Shown here: in pieces, positions 1-9,790 of the stretch
Layout: each line of letters starts with the position of its first letter
How positions within the stretch are numbered: position 1 is the first letter of the stretch
Made by a program: the position numbers and the translations under genes
The notes under the pieces: model-generated
Seen by the model: only the letters and a program-made list of their open reading frames with translations
Told to the model about the DNA's origin: nothing
Databases searched by the model: none
Source: Arhodomonas aquaeolei DSM 8974
GTDB lineage: Bacteria; Pseudomonadota; Gammaproteobacteria; Nitrococcales; Nitrococcaceae
Length of the DNA: 64,000 bases
Direction: 5' to 3'
NCBI RefSeq assembly: GCF_000374645.1
Contig: NZ_KB894809.1
Location: 76,783 to 140,782, forward strand

Positions 1-274
1 GTCCGCACGGTAAGCGGAGAGCAGCCACGCCGTCGGCCTTTGCGTGTTCATGGATATCCCTGATCGGTATTTTCGTTCGTGATCGATGCGCCATTCTCCC
101 ACGAGGCGGCGCAATGGTGATCCCCTCTGGGGCAGACAGCCTCCTCCGCCGACGGTTCCGGCTTTTACACTACCGCCGCGACTCGACTAGGCTTCAGGGG
201 CGGGTCGGGTCGAGGGGGCCGCCACCGCCGCCACAGAACGGATAACGCTAATAAAGAAGGACTGCGCGATACCG

Positions 275-3200
275 ATGCGTTGGGACCGCCGAAAGTGCCT
301 GCGCGGCGCCGAGGACGCCCGGCCCGCACGCCGGCGGCATACCGGGTTGCCGGCACTGCTGCTGTCGGTGCTCGCGCTGTTGCTCTGTGCATCCGTCGCC
401 GCCCAGGCGCGCACCGTGCGCGTGGGTATCTACGACAATCCGCCGCGGCTGTTCACCGGCAGCGACGGCGAGCCCCAGGGCTTCTGGGCAGAGCTGCTGA
501 AGACCATCGCCGAGCGGGAGGACTGGCAGCTGGAATGGGTACCCGGCACCTGGTCCGAGGGCCTCGCACGGCTGCAGGCGGGCGAGATCGACGTCATGCC
601 CGACGTCGCGCGTACCGCGGAGCGCGCCGAGCGCATGCGCTTCTGCGAGGAGACCGTCCTGACGAGCTGGTCGCGGGTGTACGTGCGCCCGCACGGCGGT
701 ATCGAGTCCCTCCTGGACCTGGACGGCCGCCGGGTCGGCACCCTCGAAGGCAGCGTCAACGTCTCCGGCAGCGGCGGGCTGCACGAGCTCCTGGAGAGCT
801 TCGGCATCGACGCCGAGCTCGTTGCCCTGGCCAGCTACCGGGACGCCTTCAACGCGCTCGCCACCGGGCGCGTCGATGCGGTGGCGAGCAACAAGGACAT
901 CGGCAACCGGCTCTATCCCACCTACGGCGCGGTGCCGGCACCCATCGTCTTCCAGCCGGTGGAGCTGCACTTCGCCGTTTCCCTGGAGGCCGCCAGCGGC
1001 GCGGCGCTGCGCGAGCAGCTCGACACGGCGGTCCGCACCCTCAAGTCCGACCCTGATTCCGTCTACTACCGTCTCCAGTCCCGGTGGCTCGGTGTCCGCG
1101 ACGAACCGGAATGGATCCTGCCCTTCTGGGTCTTCTGGATCCTGGGCTTCTTCGGTATCGCCGTCATCGTCCTGCTGGCGGGCAACTTCGTGCTCGACGC
1201 CCGCGTGCGCCGGCGTACCCGCGACCTGCGCGAGAGCGAGGAGCGCATCCAGGCCATCCTCGATAACCTCCCCGGCGTGGCCCTGCGCATGCACTGGGTC
1301 AGCGGCAGCGCGCCCGAGCTGCTTGCCACCGAGGGCGCCACCTTCTTCGGCCAGGGGGCCTGGCGGCTGCGCACCGGCCATGACCACTGGGACACGCTCA
1401 TTCACCCGGACGACCGCGCCATGCTGACCCGCGCCATCGACCGCGCAGTGAGCCGCGGCCGGCCGTACGACGTGGAGCACCGTATCCGGCTGGGCGACGA
1501 CAGCGTCCGCTGGGTCCTGCACCTGGGTACTCCCACGATCCGCGACGGCGACGGCATGCGCATCGACGCCTTTCTGTTCGACATTACCGAGCGCAAGGAG
1601 ACCGAGGCGGCGCTGCGCCACTCGATGGCGGAACTGGCGGCGATCCACGACGCCTCGCTGGACCTGATCCTGCTGGTGGGGCCGGACGGGCGCATTCAGT
1701 CGGCGAACCGGCAGTTCTTCGAGGCCACGGGCTACAGCCGCGGAGAGGTCATCGGCGAGGAGCCGGGCGGGATCGCCGGCGGCGCCCTGCGCGCCGGCGC
1801 CCATCTCCTGGATCAGGTCCGCCAGGGCACCCCGCACCGCTACGAGACACAGCTCACCACCGCCAGGGGCGCCACCATCCCGGTGGAGGTGCGCCTGCGC
1901 ACGCTGCCTGGCGGCGACCGCCCCGGGCGGGTGCTGGTGGTCATGCGCGACCTATCGTCCCTGCGCGCCATCGAGGCGGAACTGCGCCACCAGTCGACCC
2001 ACGACCCCCTCACCGGCCTGCCCAACCGCACCGCATTCGAAACGGCGCTGGAGCAGGCGGTGCTCGACTGCCGCACCGGCTCGGAGCAGCACGCTCTGTG
2101 CTACCTCGACGTCGACCAGTTCCGGGTGATCAACGACACCGCCGGCCACAGCGCGGGCGACGCCCTGCTGCGTCAGGTCGCCCAGCTGCTGCACGAGCGT
2201 GTCCACCACGGGGATGTGCTCGCGCGCTTCGGCGGCGACGAGTTCACGCTGCTGCTGCGCGACTGCGACCTGAGCCGGGCACTGGAGATCGCCGACGGCC
2301 ACCGGAGCGCGATCGAGGCCATGCACTTCGTCTCCGACGGGCGCTCGTTCCAGATCACCGCGAGCATCGGCGTCGTCCCCGTTGATGCCTACGCCGGCGA
2401 CGCCGCGATGGTGCTCGGCGCCGCCGACGCCGCCTGCCACCTGGCGAAGGATGGTGGACGCAACCGTGTACAGGTCTACGACACCGAGGACACGGCGCTG
2501 CAGCTCTACCGCAGCGGTATGGAATGGGCCCAGGAGCTGCACGACGCGCTGCGCGGCGACCGCTTCCGGCTGCTCTGCCAGCCCATCGTCCCGGCCTCCG
2601 GGGAGATCGACGGCCGGGCCCACTACGAGATACTGCTGCGCATGCTCGACCAGTCGGGCAGCACAATCTCGCCGGGGGTGTTCCTGCCCATCGCCGAGCG
2701 CTACGGCCTGGTGCCACGGGTTGACCAGTGGGTGGTGGAGCACGCGCTAGGCACCATCGGCGCCGCCTCGGACTCCGATGCCCACTGGTCGATCAACCTG
2801 TCCGGGCAGTCGCTGGCCTCCACCGAGCTGCTCACCGTGATCGAGAACGCGATTCACAGCAACGGCATCGACCCGAGACGGCTGACCTTCGAGGTCACCG
2901 AGACGGCGGTGGTGCGCAACTTCACGGAGGCGCTGGCATTCATCGAGCGGCTACGCGAGCTCGGCTGCACCTTCGCACTGGACGACTTCGGTTCCGGGCT
3001 CAGCTCGTTCGGTTATCTCAAACACCTCAACGTCGACGTGCTCAAGCTTGACGGGGTGTTCATTCGCGATCTGCTCGACGACCCGCGCAACGAGGCGATG
3101 GTGACCGCGTTCACCCGCCTGGCCCAGGCCTACGAGCTGCACACTGTCGCCGAGTTCGTCAGCAACGACGCCCTGCGCGAGCGCCTCGTGCAGCTCGGCG

Positions 3201-3283
3201 TGGATTACGTCCAGGGCTTTGCCGTGGGGCGGCCGCAGCCGCTGGACGACGTCCTCGCCGGCCGGCCGCCGATAATCGGATAG
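275..3283 (+). CDS. Periplasmic-sensor GGDEF/EAL c-di-GMP protein
   Basis: A 1002-residue membrane sensor for cyclic di-GMP turnover. A hydrophobic signal segment (about residues 25-44) is followed by a SBP_bac_3-type solute-binding domain (about 46-270), a transmembrane helix (about 283-305), two PAS domains (about 325-440 and 450-560), a GGDEF domain with intact GGDEF at 653-657, and an EAL domain whose signature reads EILLR at 785-789, followed by DDFGSG and QGF motifs. The RxxD product-inhibition site before GGDEF is replaced by HHGD. Both output domains therefore look catalytic or nucleotide-binding; which activity dominates is not decided by sequence. The binding domain suggests that an amino acid or similar small molecule in the periplasm controls it. 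The start codon has only a distant AAGGA, so an alternative start is possible, but this one keeps a plausible signal peptide. It stands alone and converges on the PEBP gene. Confidence 0.9.
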   Translation: MRWDRRKCLRGAEDARPARRRHTGLPALLLSVLALLLCASVAAQARTVRVGIYDNPPRLFTGSDGEPQGFWAELLKTIAEREDWQLEWVPGTWSEGLARLQAGEIDVMPDVARTAERAERMRFCEETVLTSWSRVYVRPHGGIESLLDLDGRRVGTLEGSVNVSGSGGLHELLESFGIDAELVALASYRDAFNALATGRVDAVASNKDIGNRLYPTYGAVPAPIVFQPVELHFAVSLEAASGAALREQLDTAVRTLKSDPDSVYYRLQSRWLGVRDEPEWILPFWVFWILGFFGIAVIVLLAGNFVLDARVRRRTRDLRESEERIQAILDNLPGVALRMHWVSGSAPELLATEGATFFGQGAWRLRTGHDHWDTLIHPDDRAMLTRAIDRAVSRGRPYDVEHRIRLGDDSVRWVLHLGTPTIRDGDGMRIDAFLFDITERKETEAALRHSMAELAAIHDASLDLILLVGPDGRIQSANRQFFEATGYSRGEVIGEEPGGIAGGALRAGAHLLDQVRQGTPHRYETQLTTARGATIPVEVRLRTLPGGDRPGRVLVVMRDLSSLRAIEAELRHQSTHDPLTGLPNRTAFETALEQAVLDCRTGSEQHALCYLDVDQFRVINDTAGHSAGDALLRQVAQLLHERVHHGDVLARFGGDEFTLLLRDCDLSRALEIADGHRSAIEAMHFVSDGRSFQITASIGVVPVDAYAGDAAMVLGAADAACHLAKDGGRNRVQVYDTEDTALQLYRSGMEWAQELHDALRGDRFRLLCQPIVPASGEIDGRAHYEILLRMLDQSGSTISPGVFLPIAERYGLVPRVDQWVVEHALGTIGAASDSDAHWSINLSGQSLASTELLTVIENAIHSNGIDPRRLTFEVTETAVVRNFTEALAFIERLRELGCTFALDDFGSGLSSFGYLKHLNVDVLKLDGVFIRDLLDDPRNEAMVTAFTRLAQAYELHTVAEFVSNDALRERLVQLGVDYVQGFAVGRPQPLDDVLAGRPPIIG

Positions 3284-3319
3284 GGAGGCGGCCCGCCGGC
3301 GGACCGGTCAGGCGGGGCC

Positions 3320-3346
3320 TTGCGGCCGCGGCGGGGATCGCCGCAA
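3320..3346. terminator. Hairpin between convergent genes
   Basis: TTGCGGC at 3320-3326 pairs with GCCGCAA at 3340-3346. It lies between the convergent stops of the GGDEF/EAL gene and the PEBP-like gene, so it could terminate both. There is no U-tract, so the call rests on the stem and the position. Confidence 0.35.
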
Positions 3347-3362
3347 CCGCGCCCGGCGCGGA

Positions 3363-3842
3363 TCAGCCGCGCTCGTAGGTGCCCATCAGGCGGTTCATGC
3401 CGATGATGTGGGGTTCCAGGCGCTCGAGCAGCTGCCACATCGTCAGCCCCTCGGGCAGCTCCGTGGCCTGGTCCAGGGCCAGCACCCAGAAATAGTAGCG
3501 GTGCACGCCGTGCCCCTCGGGCGGCATGGGGCCGTTGTAGCCGACCTTGTCCATGTTATTCCGCCCGGCGGTGTAGTCCGTCATCCCCTCGGAGAGGCTC
3601 GTCACCGAGCCGGGGATGTTGTAGAGCACCCAGTGCACGAACCCGTAGGTGCCGTTGGGCGAGACCAGCGGCGCGTCCGGGTCGTGACAGATGACCGCGA
3701 AGCCCCGGGTGCCCTCCGGCGCGCCCGACCAGGCCAGCGGCGGGGAGACGTCGTCGCCCTCACCCGTGTGACGGGTCGGGATCGCCCCGCCATTCTCGAA
3801 AGCGGCACTGGTCAGCGTCATGTCCGATAGCGCGAAACCCAT
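3363..3842 (-). CDS. YbhB/YbcL family PEBP-like protein
   Basis: A 159-residue phosphatidylethanolamine-binding-protein-like protein (Raf kinase inhibitor-like, YbhB/YbcL family). Family motifs are clear: DDVSPPLAW at residues 30-38, DPDAP at 54-58 and GYNGPMPPEGHGVHRY at 101-116, which line the anion-binding pocket. No signal peptide is visible, so it is probably cytoplasmic. The start at 3842 is chosen because GGAGG lies six bases upstream and the protein then has the normal family length; a longer reading frame extends upstream without homology. The bacterial role of the family is poorly defined. It is a single gene, transcribed away from the efflux operon. Confidence 0.9.
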   Translation of the reverse strand: MGFALSDMTLTSAAFENGGAIPTRHTGEGDDVSPPLAWSGAPEGTRGFAVICHDPDAPLVSPNGTYGFVHWVLYNIPGSVTSLSEGMTDYTAGRNNMDKVGYNGPMPPEGHGVHRYYFWVLALDQATELPEGLTMWQLLERLEPHIIGMNRLMGTYERG

Positions 3843-4090
3843 GCTGAACCTCCGTTCTTCTCGGTTGATGTGACGATCACGCCGCCGGGCCCGGCCCGCC
3901 GCGCAGGCCCCGATTATGGGCCCCCGCCGTTGTAACGCGCCAGCAGCGCCCGCCCGGTGCGGTGTGGGGGCGACCCGGCGCCGGGACAAGGCCGCGTTAA
4001 CTCGGCATTAACCGCAACGGCGTCAGGCTGTGCCGCAACGGTGCCGCCCCGACCACCGGCGCGGCCGGCAACCTTCTGGACCCGCGACCC

Positions 4091-5449
4091 ATGCGACGAC
4101 TGCTGACACTCACCGGGCTGGTGCTGGCGGCGACACTGCTCGGCGGCTGCGCCGTCACCGCCCCGGAGACTGACTACCCCGACAGGGCCCGCGAGGCGAT
4201 CGGAGACGTCACGTCCTGGCCGGCGCTCGATGGCGGCGAACCCACCGCCTACCTCAACCAGCTCGTGGGCTCGTCCCGGCTGGACGCCCTTATCCAGGAG
4301 GCGCTGGCCGCCAATCCCAACCTGCAGCAGACACTGCTCACTCTGCGAATCCGGCGCAGCGAGCGCCGCCAGACCGGTGCGGACCGGCTGCCCGACCTCG
4401 ACACGGAACTCACGGGCAGCCGGGAGGAGGACAGCGATACCCGCTACACCGGCTCCGTGACCGTGAGCTGGGAAGCGGACGTCTGGGGCCGGATCGCCGA
4501 CACATACCGCGCCGCCGACCTGGACGTCGCCGAGCAGCGGGCCCTCTACCAGTCCACGCGGGACACCCTGGCCTCCGAGGTCATGGACTCGTGGCTCCAG
4601 CTCATCGCCGACAGGCGCGCCGTCGACATCCAGACACAACGGCTGGGGACGCTCCAGGACAACCTCACCTTCGTGCGCGAACGCTACCGCAAGGGTATCG
4701 GCGACATAGACGATCTGGACACCGCAAGGACGGACCTGGCGAGTGCCCGCGCGACACTGGCCGAATACCGCGAGGACCTGGCCTCAGAGCGGCGCTCGCT
4801 GCGGGAAATGCTCGGGCGCAGCGACGACGCGGAAATACCGGTGCCGTCGGACTACCCGGGCGTGCGCGTCCCCCTCGTCGATCTACCCGTCCAGACCCTG
4901 GGCCGCCGTCCCGACCTCCGCGCGGACTATATCGCCATCCAGGCGCAGGCGGCGCGCACCCGCGCGGCCTACAAGGACATGCTGCCGAGCCTCGACCTGC
5001 AGGCGAGCCTGGAGGATGTCGCGACCACGCCGCGGCAGGCGCTGCTCACCGCCCCGGTCTGGTCGCTGCTCGCCGACCTGACCGCGCCGCTGTACCGCGG
5101 CGGCGAGCTGAAGGCGGCGGCGGAGCAGGCGGAGCTGGAGGCGGCCAAGGCCTATCAGGCCTACCGCGAGACCCTGCTGACCGCGGTGACCGAGGTGGGC
5201 GACGCCATCGGCCAGGAACAGGCCCTGAAGACGCGCCTCGCCCACACCCGCGACGCGCTCGCCAGCGCCCGCCGAAGCCTGGCGAACTACCGCCGGCGCT
5301 ACCGCGCCGGGCTGGTCACCATTCTCGACCTCCTCGACGTCCAGGAGCAGACCTACGACCTCGAGGCCCAGCTCAACGAGCTCACCCGAAGCCGCCTGGC
5401 CAACCGCGTGGACCTCGGCCTGGCACTCGGTCTGGGAGTACACCGATGA
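4091..5449 (+). CDS. NodT-type outer membrane efflux lipoprotein
   Basis: A 452-residue TolC-like outer membrane factor, the exit duct of a tripartite efflux pump. The N-terminus is a lipoprotein signal with lipobox LGGC and Cys20 as acylation site. The rest carries the two repeated outer membrane efflux domains, seen as long alpha-helical runs (for example around residues 95-220 and 300-430) with the typical GRRPDLRADYIAIQAQ segment opening the second repeat. It is the first gene of a tightly packed unit: its stop overlaps the adaptor start in an ATGA. Length and the lipobox fit the NodT family. Substrates cannot be read from the sequence. Confidence 0.92.
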   Translation: MRRLLTLTGLVLAATLLGGCAVTAPETDYPDRAREAIGDVTSWPALDGGEPTAYLNQLVGSSRLDALIQEALAANPNLQQTLLTLRIRRSERRQTGADRLPDLDTELTGSREEDSDTRYTGSVTVSWEADVWGRIADTYRAADLDVAEQRALYQSTRDTLASEVMDSWLQLIADRRAVDIQTQRLGTLQDNLTFVRERYRKGIGDIDDLDTARTDLASARATLAEYREDLASERRSLREMLGRSDDAEIPVPSDYPGVRVPLVDLPVQTLGRRPDLRADYIAIQAQAARTRAAYKDMLPSLDLQASLEDVATTPRQALLTAPVWSLLADLTAPLYRGGELKAAAEQAELEAAKAYQAYRETLLTAVTEVGDAIGQEQALKTRLAHTRDALASARRSLANYRRRYRAGLVTILDLLDVQEQTYDLEAQLNELTRSRLANRVDLGLALGLGVHR

Positions 5450-6645
5450 TCCGTCACTACGCACAGTGGTTCATGCTCCTGGCGGCCCTTACCGTGCTCG
5501 TCGCCGTGGTGCTCTACAGCGGGCACGGCATGGAGGAGGCGGCGCGGAAACCCGCGACGGCCGCCGCGGGCACCGCACCGGAGGAACGGCCGGACGTCTC
5601 GGTGGTCACCGTCCGCACCGGCACCTACACCGCCCACGCCCAGGGCTATGCCGCCGCCCGGCCGCACTACGAGCTCACGCTCACCGCCGCCGTGTCCGGC
5701 CGGGTGGCGTCACTCGGCGGGGACTTCGAGACCGGCCGGCAGGTCCGGAAGGGGGACGTGCTGGCACGGCTCGAGGATGCCGAGTACCAGGCAGGCGTGG
5801 CCTCGGCACAACACGACCTTGCCAGCGCCCGCCAGGACCTTCTGGAGGCGGAGCGCGAACGCGACCAGGCCCGGGAGGAATGGGACGCCTCCGGCATGGA
5901 CGGCGAGCCCGACTCGGCGCTGGTCCTCCACGAGCCCCAGGTCCGCACCGCACGCTCCGCGGTCGTGGATGCCGGGGCCGCGCTGGCCGACGCCCGGCAG
6001 GACCTCGCCCACACCCGCATCGACGCCCCCTTCGACGCCCTGGTCGTGAGCCGTGCAATCGCCCCCGGAAGCTACGTACAGGCCGGCGGCGAGATCGCGA
6101 CCCTCTACAGCACCGACCGCGTGGAGATCGGGGTCCCGCTCGCCGACCGCGACTGGGCCAACCTGCCGGACACCGACACCCTCGCCGACGGCGAATGGCC
6201 CGTCACCCTGACCGACGTCGCCGGGGGACACGAATGGTCCGGCCACGTCCTGCGCATCGCCCGCCACCGCGACGACACCACCCGGCAGCGCTCGGTGATC
6301 GTTGCCGTGGACCTCCCGCTGTCACGCACACCGCCACTGCTGCCGGGCACGTTCGTGCAGGCACGCATCAGCGGCCGGCGGATCGACGGCCTGTGGCGCC
6401 TGCCGCCCGCCGCACTCAGCCAGCGCAGCGAGATCTGGTACGTCACCGGCGACGGCGCGCTCGCGAGCTTCTCCGCCGAACCGGTGTTCAGCGACAGCGA
6501 CGCCATCTACGTCCGACCGCCGGAGACACTCGCCGGCGCGGCGCAGCAGGTGGTCACCCACCCGCTGGGCTCGTATCTGGCGGGCATGGCGGTCAATCCG
6601 GTGGAGACGGAGGCCGCCGGGTCCGGGGGCGGTGCCGATGAGTGA
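5446..6645 (+). CDS. RND efflux periplasmic adaptor subunit
   Basis: A 399-residue HlyD/MexA-type membrane fusion protein linking the inner-membrane pump to the outer-membrane duct. One N-terminal membrane anchor (about residues 9-25) is followed by a lipoyl/barrel-sandwich half-motif (LTAAVSGRVASLGGDFE), a coiled-coil hairpin rich in A, D, E and R (about 110-190), the second lipoyl half (ARIDAPFDALVVSR region) and beta-barrel domains. The reading frame is open far upstream, but the ATG overlapping the previous stop gives the membrane anchor and the usual length, so it is preferred. The next gene starts inside the last codons (8-base overlap), which implies translational coupling. Confidence 0.92.
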   Translation: MIRHYAQWFMLLAALTVLVAVVLYSGHGMEEAARKPATAAAGTAPEERPDVSVVTVRTGTYTAHAQGYAAARPHYELTLTAAVSGRVASLGGDFETGRQVRKGDVLARLEDAEYQAGVASAQHDLASARQDLLEAERERDQAREEWDASGMDGEPDSALVLHEPQVRTARSAVVDAGAALADARQDLAHTRIDAPFDALVVSRAIAPGSYVQAGGEIATLYSTDRVEIGVPLADRDWANLPDTDTLADGEWPVTLTDVAGGHEWSGHVLRIARHRDDTTRQRSVIVAVDLPLSRTPPLLPGTFVQARISGRRIDGLWRLPPAALSQRSEIWYVTGDGALASFSAEPVFSDSDAIYVRPPETLAGAAQQVVTHPLGSYLAGMAVNPVETEAAGSGGGADE

Positions 6646-9600
6646 TGACCACGCGCGCTTCCCGGGCCTGATCCCGTGGTTCGCCGCCAACCCCGTCGCC
6701 GCCAACCTGCTGATGGTGCTCGTCATCGCCCTGGGCGTGGGCTCGGCGTTCACGCTGCGCAAGGAGGCCTTCCCCAGCATGGAGCCGGACAGCGTCACGG
6801 TCTCAGTGACCTACGACAGCGGCTCCGCGCGCCAGTCCGAGGAGGGCCTCGCGATCAAGATCGAGGACGCCCTCCAGGACGTCTCCGGCATCGATTCGAT
6901 GACCAGCACCTCCACGGGCAGCGGCACGACGGTGACGGTGGAGAAACGCAACGACTACGACCTCGACACCCTGCTCACCGACGTGCGCACCCAGGTCGAC
7001 GCGATCTCCACCTTTCCCGCCGACGCGGAGAACCCGGTGGTGGAGAAGGGCGAGCGCGAGGACCACGCCCTGTGGCTCCAGCTCCACGGTGATACCGACC
7101 GCCATACCCTCCAGCAGCTCGCCGACGAGCTCAAGACGGCCCTGCTCGGACGCGCCCAGATCAGCCGGGTCAGCCTCTCGGGGGAGCGCGACCCGATCAT
7201 GGCGGTGGAGATCGACGAGGGCCGCCTGCAGGCCTACGGCCTGTCGCTCTCGGACGTCGAGGACGCCGTCAATAACGGCTCCACCAGCACCATGACACCG
7301 GTGCTGCGCAGCGACACCCTCTACCTCCAGCTCAAGGCTTCGGAGCAGGCCTACGAGCGCGGCGAGTTCGCGGCCATCCCGCTGATCACCACCGCCGACG
7401 GCCACCGGGTGCGTCTGGGCGACGTGGCCGACGTCCACGATACCTACGACGAGGACACCCCGGTCCTGTCGCGCTTCAACGGCGAGCCTAGCGTCGCGCT
7501 GGAGGTCGTCAGCACCGGCGGGGACGACATCACCGAGTCGGTGGAGGCCGCCCGGGAGGTCGTCGATCAGTGGCGTACCGACGGCCACCTGCCCCGGGGC
7601 GTGTCCCTGGACACCTGGCACGACCGCAGCACCTCCATCAACGGGCGGCTGCAGCTGCTGGTGAAGAACGCAATCACCGGTATCGCCCTGGTGTTCGTCC
7701 TGCTGGCGCTGTTCCTCAACCTGACGGTGGCCTTCTGGGTGGCGATGGGCCTGCCGTTCATCTTCTTCGGCACACTGTTCTTCATGGGCGACGCCTTAGC
7801 GGGGCTGACGCTCAACGAATTCACCACCTTCGGGTTCATCATTGCCCTGGGCATCGTCGTCGACGACGCCGTGGTCGTGGGCGAGAGCGTCTACACGGTG
7901 CGCGAGCAGCACGGCGACACGGTCGCCAATACGGTCCTCGGCACCCGCCGGGTGGCGGTGCCCACGCTGTTCGGCGTGTTCACCACGGTCGCCGCCTTCT
8001 ATGCCCTCTCGCAGACCAGCGGCGGGCTGGGCGAGCTCTATGCCCAGTTCGCGATGGTCGTGGCGATCTGCCTGGTGCTCTCCATCATCGAGTCCAAGCT
8101 TATCCTGCCGGCCCACCTCGCCCACCTGAATACCCATCGCGGGCGCAGCCGCAACCCGCTGATGCGGGGCTGGCAGTCCATCCAGAACGGGGCGGACGCC
8201 GGCCTCGCGGCCTTTACCGAGCGCTGCTACCGCCCGGTGATCCGCTGGGCGCTGCACTACCGCTACGCGGTGGTGGTGCTGTTCCTGGCGCTGTTCGTGC
8301 TGGTGATCAGCATGCCGCTGACGGGGACCGTGCCGATCAGCTTCTTTCCGGCCGTCACCGGCGACACCGTCTCGGCAGAGCTGACCATGCGCAACGACGC
8401 CAGCTACGGCCAGACCCATGCAGCCCTGCGGCTGCTGGAGGATCGCGCCCACGATGCCGACCGCGCCCTGCGCGGTGGCGGCGACACCGGCATCGCCCAC
8501 CTGCAGGTCCTCTCCGAGGCGGATCAGAGCGGCACCGTGGACGTGGAGCTGAGCGACGACGCCCCCTACGACCTGCCGGCCTTCACCCGTCGCTGGCGCG
8601 AGCTTGCCGGGCTGCCGGAGGGGGCGCAGTCGCTGAGCGTCCGCAGCACCCGGCAGATGGTCGACGACGTGCGCATCGAGCTGCGCGCCAGCGACGATAC
8701 GGTCCTCACCCAGGCAGGCGAGCGCTTCAGGGCCGCCCTGAACGCCTATCCGGCGGTCAGCGGCGTCGAGGACAATCTCTCCCCCGGCCAGCCGCAGCTG
8801 CACCTGGCGCTGACGCCCAGGGGGCGCGCCCTGGGGCTGACCACCGGGGAGCTTGCCGCACAGGTCCTGCGCACGTTCAACGGCGAGGTGGTCCAGCGCT
8901 ACCAGCGCGGCCGCGACGAGGTGGAGGTCACCGTCCGCTACCCGGAGGGCCAGCGTCAGAGCGCCACGGACGTGCTCAACGCCCGCGTGCGCACCGACGA
9001 CGGCGACGTCCTCGCCCTCTCGGACGTCGCCACCGCCACCTACGGCTACACCCGCGAGAGCATCACCCGGATCGACGGCAAGCGCGCGGTCTACCTCTCC
9101 GGCGACGTGGACAAGGACGTGATGTCCACCACCGGGCTCGTGGCCGAGCTGCAGGCGAACGTGGTCCCGAACCTCGAACGTCAGTACCCCTCGCTGGACG
9201 TGCACTTCGCCGGCGAGGCCGAGGAGCAGGCGGAGACGCAGAGCTCCATGACCCGGATGTTCCTGCTCGCGCTGCTGATGATCTACATCCTGCTCGCCGT
9301 GCCGCTGGGCTCGTACCTGCAGCCGGCGGTGATCATGACCGCCATCCCCTTCGGCATCGTCGGTGCCATTCTCGGTCACTGGATCAACGGCCTGGCGCTC
9401 AGCATCCTGTCGCTCAACGGGATCGTCGCCCTGAGCGGCGTGGTGGTGAACGACAGTCTCCTGCTCGTGGCGCGCTTCAATGAGCTTCGGGCGGACGCCA
9501 CCCACCTGCGCGGCGCCATCGCCGAGGCCTGCACCAGCCGGCTGCGGGCGGTTCTGCTCACGTCACTGACCACCTTCGCCGGGCTGATGCCCCTGCTCAC

Positions 9601-9790
9601 GGAGACCTCCACGCAGGCGCAGTTCCTCATCCCGGCGGCGGTCTCGCTCGCCTACGGCATCATGTTCGCCACGGTCATCACGCTGGTGCTCATCCCTGCG
9701 CTGCTGCTGATCCGCTACGATGTCGGGACACTGCTGGAGGGGCTGCGCGAGAGGCTGACCGCCGGGGGCGAGGACGCACGGACATGCTGA
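6638..9790 (+). CDS. RND family efflux permease
   Basis: A 1050-residue inner-membrane proton/substrate antiporter of the AcrB/HAE1 superfamily. The first helix lies at about residues 20-40, followed by a large periplasmic loop, a helix bundle (about 345-560) and the same arrangement repeated in the second half. The GIVVDDAVVV stretch places the two conserved acidic residues of the proton relay at Asp409-Asp410. The second half ends with a helix group containing LSILSLNGIVALSGVVVNDS. It follows the adaptor with an 8-base overlap and overlaps the response regulator start (ATGCTGA), so pump and regulator are co-translated. Divergence from well-known pumps in the porter domains prevents a substrate call. 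Confidence 0.93.
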   Translation: MSDDHARFPGLIPWFAANPVAANLLMVLVIALGVGSAFTLRKEAFPSMEPDSVTVSVTYDSGSARQSEEGLAIKIEDALQDVSGIDSMTSTSTGSGTTVTVEKRNDYDLDTLLTDVRTQVDAISTFPADAENPVVEKGEREDHALWLQLHGDTDRHTLQQLADELKTALLGRAQISRVSLSGERDPIMAVEIDEGRLQAYGLSLSDVEDAVNNGSTSTMTPVLRSDTLYLQLKASEQAYERGEFAAIPLITTADGHRVRLGDVADVHDTYDEDTPVLSRFNGEPSVALEVVSTGGDDITESVEAAREVVDQWRTDGHLPRGVSLDTWHDRSTSINGRLQLLVKNAITGIALVFVLLALFLNLTVAFWVAMGLPFIFFGTLFFMGDALAGLTLNEFTTFGFIIALGIVVDDAVVVGESVYTVREQHGDTVANTVLGTRRVAVPTLFGVFTTVAAFYALSQTSGGLGELYAQFAMVVAICLVLSIIESKLILPAHLAHLNTHRGRSRNPLMRGWQSIQNGADAGLAAFTERCYRPVIRWALHYRYAVVVLFLALFVLVISMPLTGTVPISFFPAVTGDTVSAELTMRNDASYGQTHAALRLLEDRAHDADRALRGGGDTGIAHLQVLSEADQSGTVDVELSDDAPYDLPAFTRRWRELAGLPEGAQSLSVRSTRQMVDDVRIELRASDDTVLTQAGERFRAALNAYPAVSGVEDNLSPGQPQLHLALTPRGRALGLTTGELAAQVLRTFNGEVVQRYQRGRDEVEVTVRYPEGQRQSATDVLNARVRTDDGDVLALSDVATATYGYTRESITRIDGKRAVYLSGDVDKDVMSTTGLVAELQANVVPNLERQYPSLDVHFAGEAEEQAETQSSMTRMFLLALLMIYILLAVPLGSYLQPAVIMTAIPFGIVGAILGHWINGLALSILSLNGIVALSGVVVNDSLLLVARFNELRADATHLRGAIAEACTSRLRAVLLTSLTTFAGLMPLLTETSTQAQFLIPAAVSLAYGIMFATVITLVLIPALLLIRYDVGTLLEGLRERLTAGGEDARTC

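Noticed and set aside
1..274. Promoter or small gene at the left edge
   Set aside because: Nothing beyond a plausible leader for the GGDEF/EAL gene could be supported; no convincing motif or frame.
4591..6645. Long 684-residue version of the adaptor gene
   Set aside because: The first 285 residues are a shadow of the outer-membrane factor gene; the adaptor starts at 5446 with a membrane anchor and ATGA overlap.
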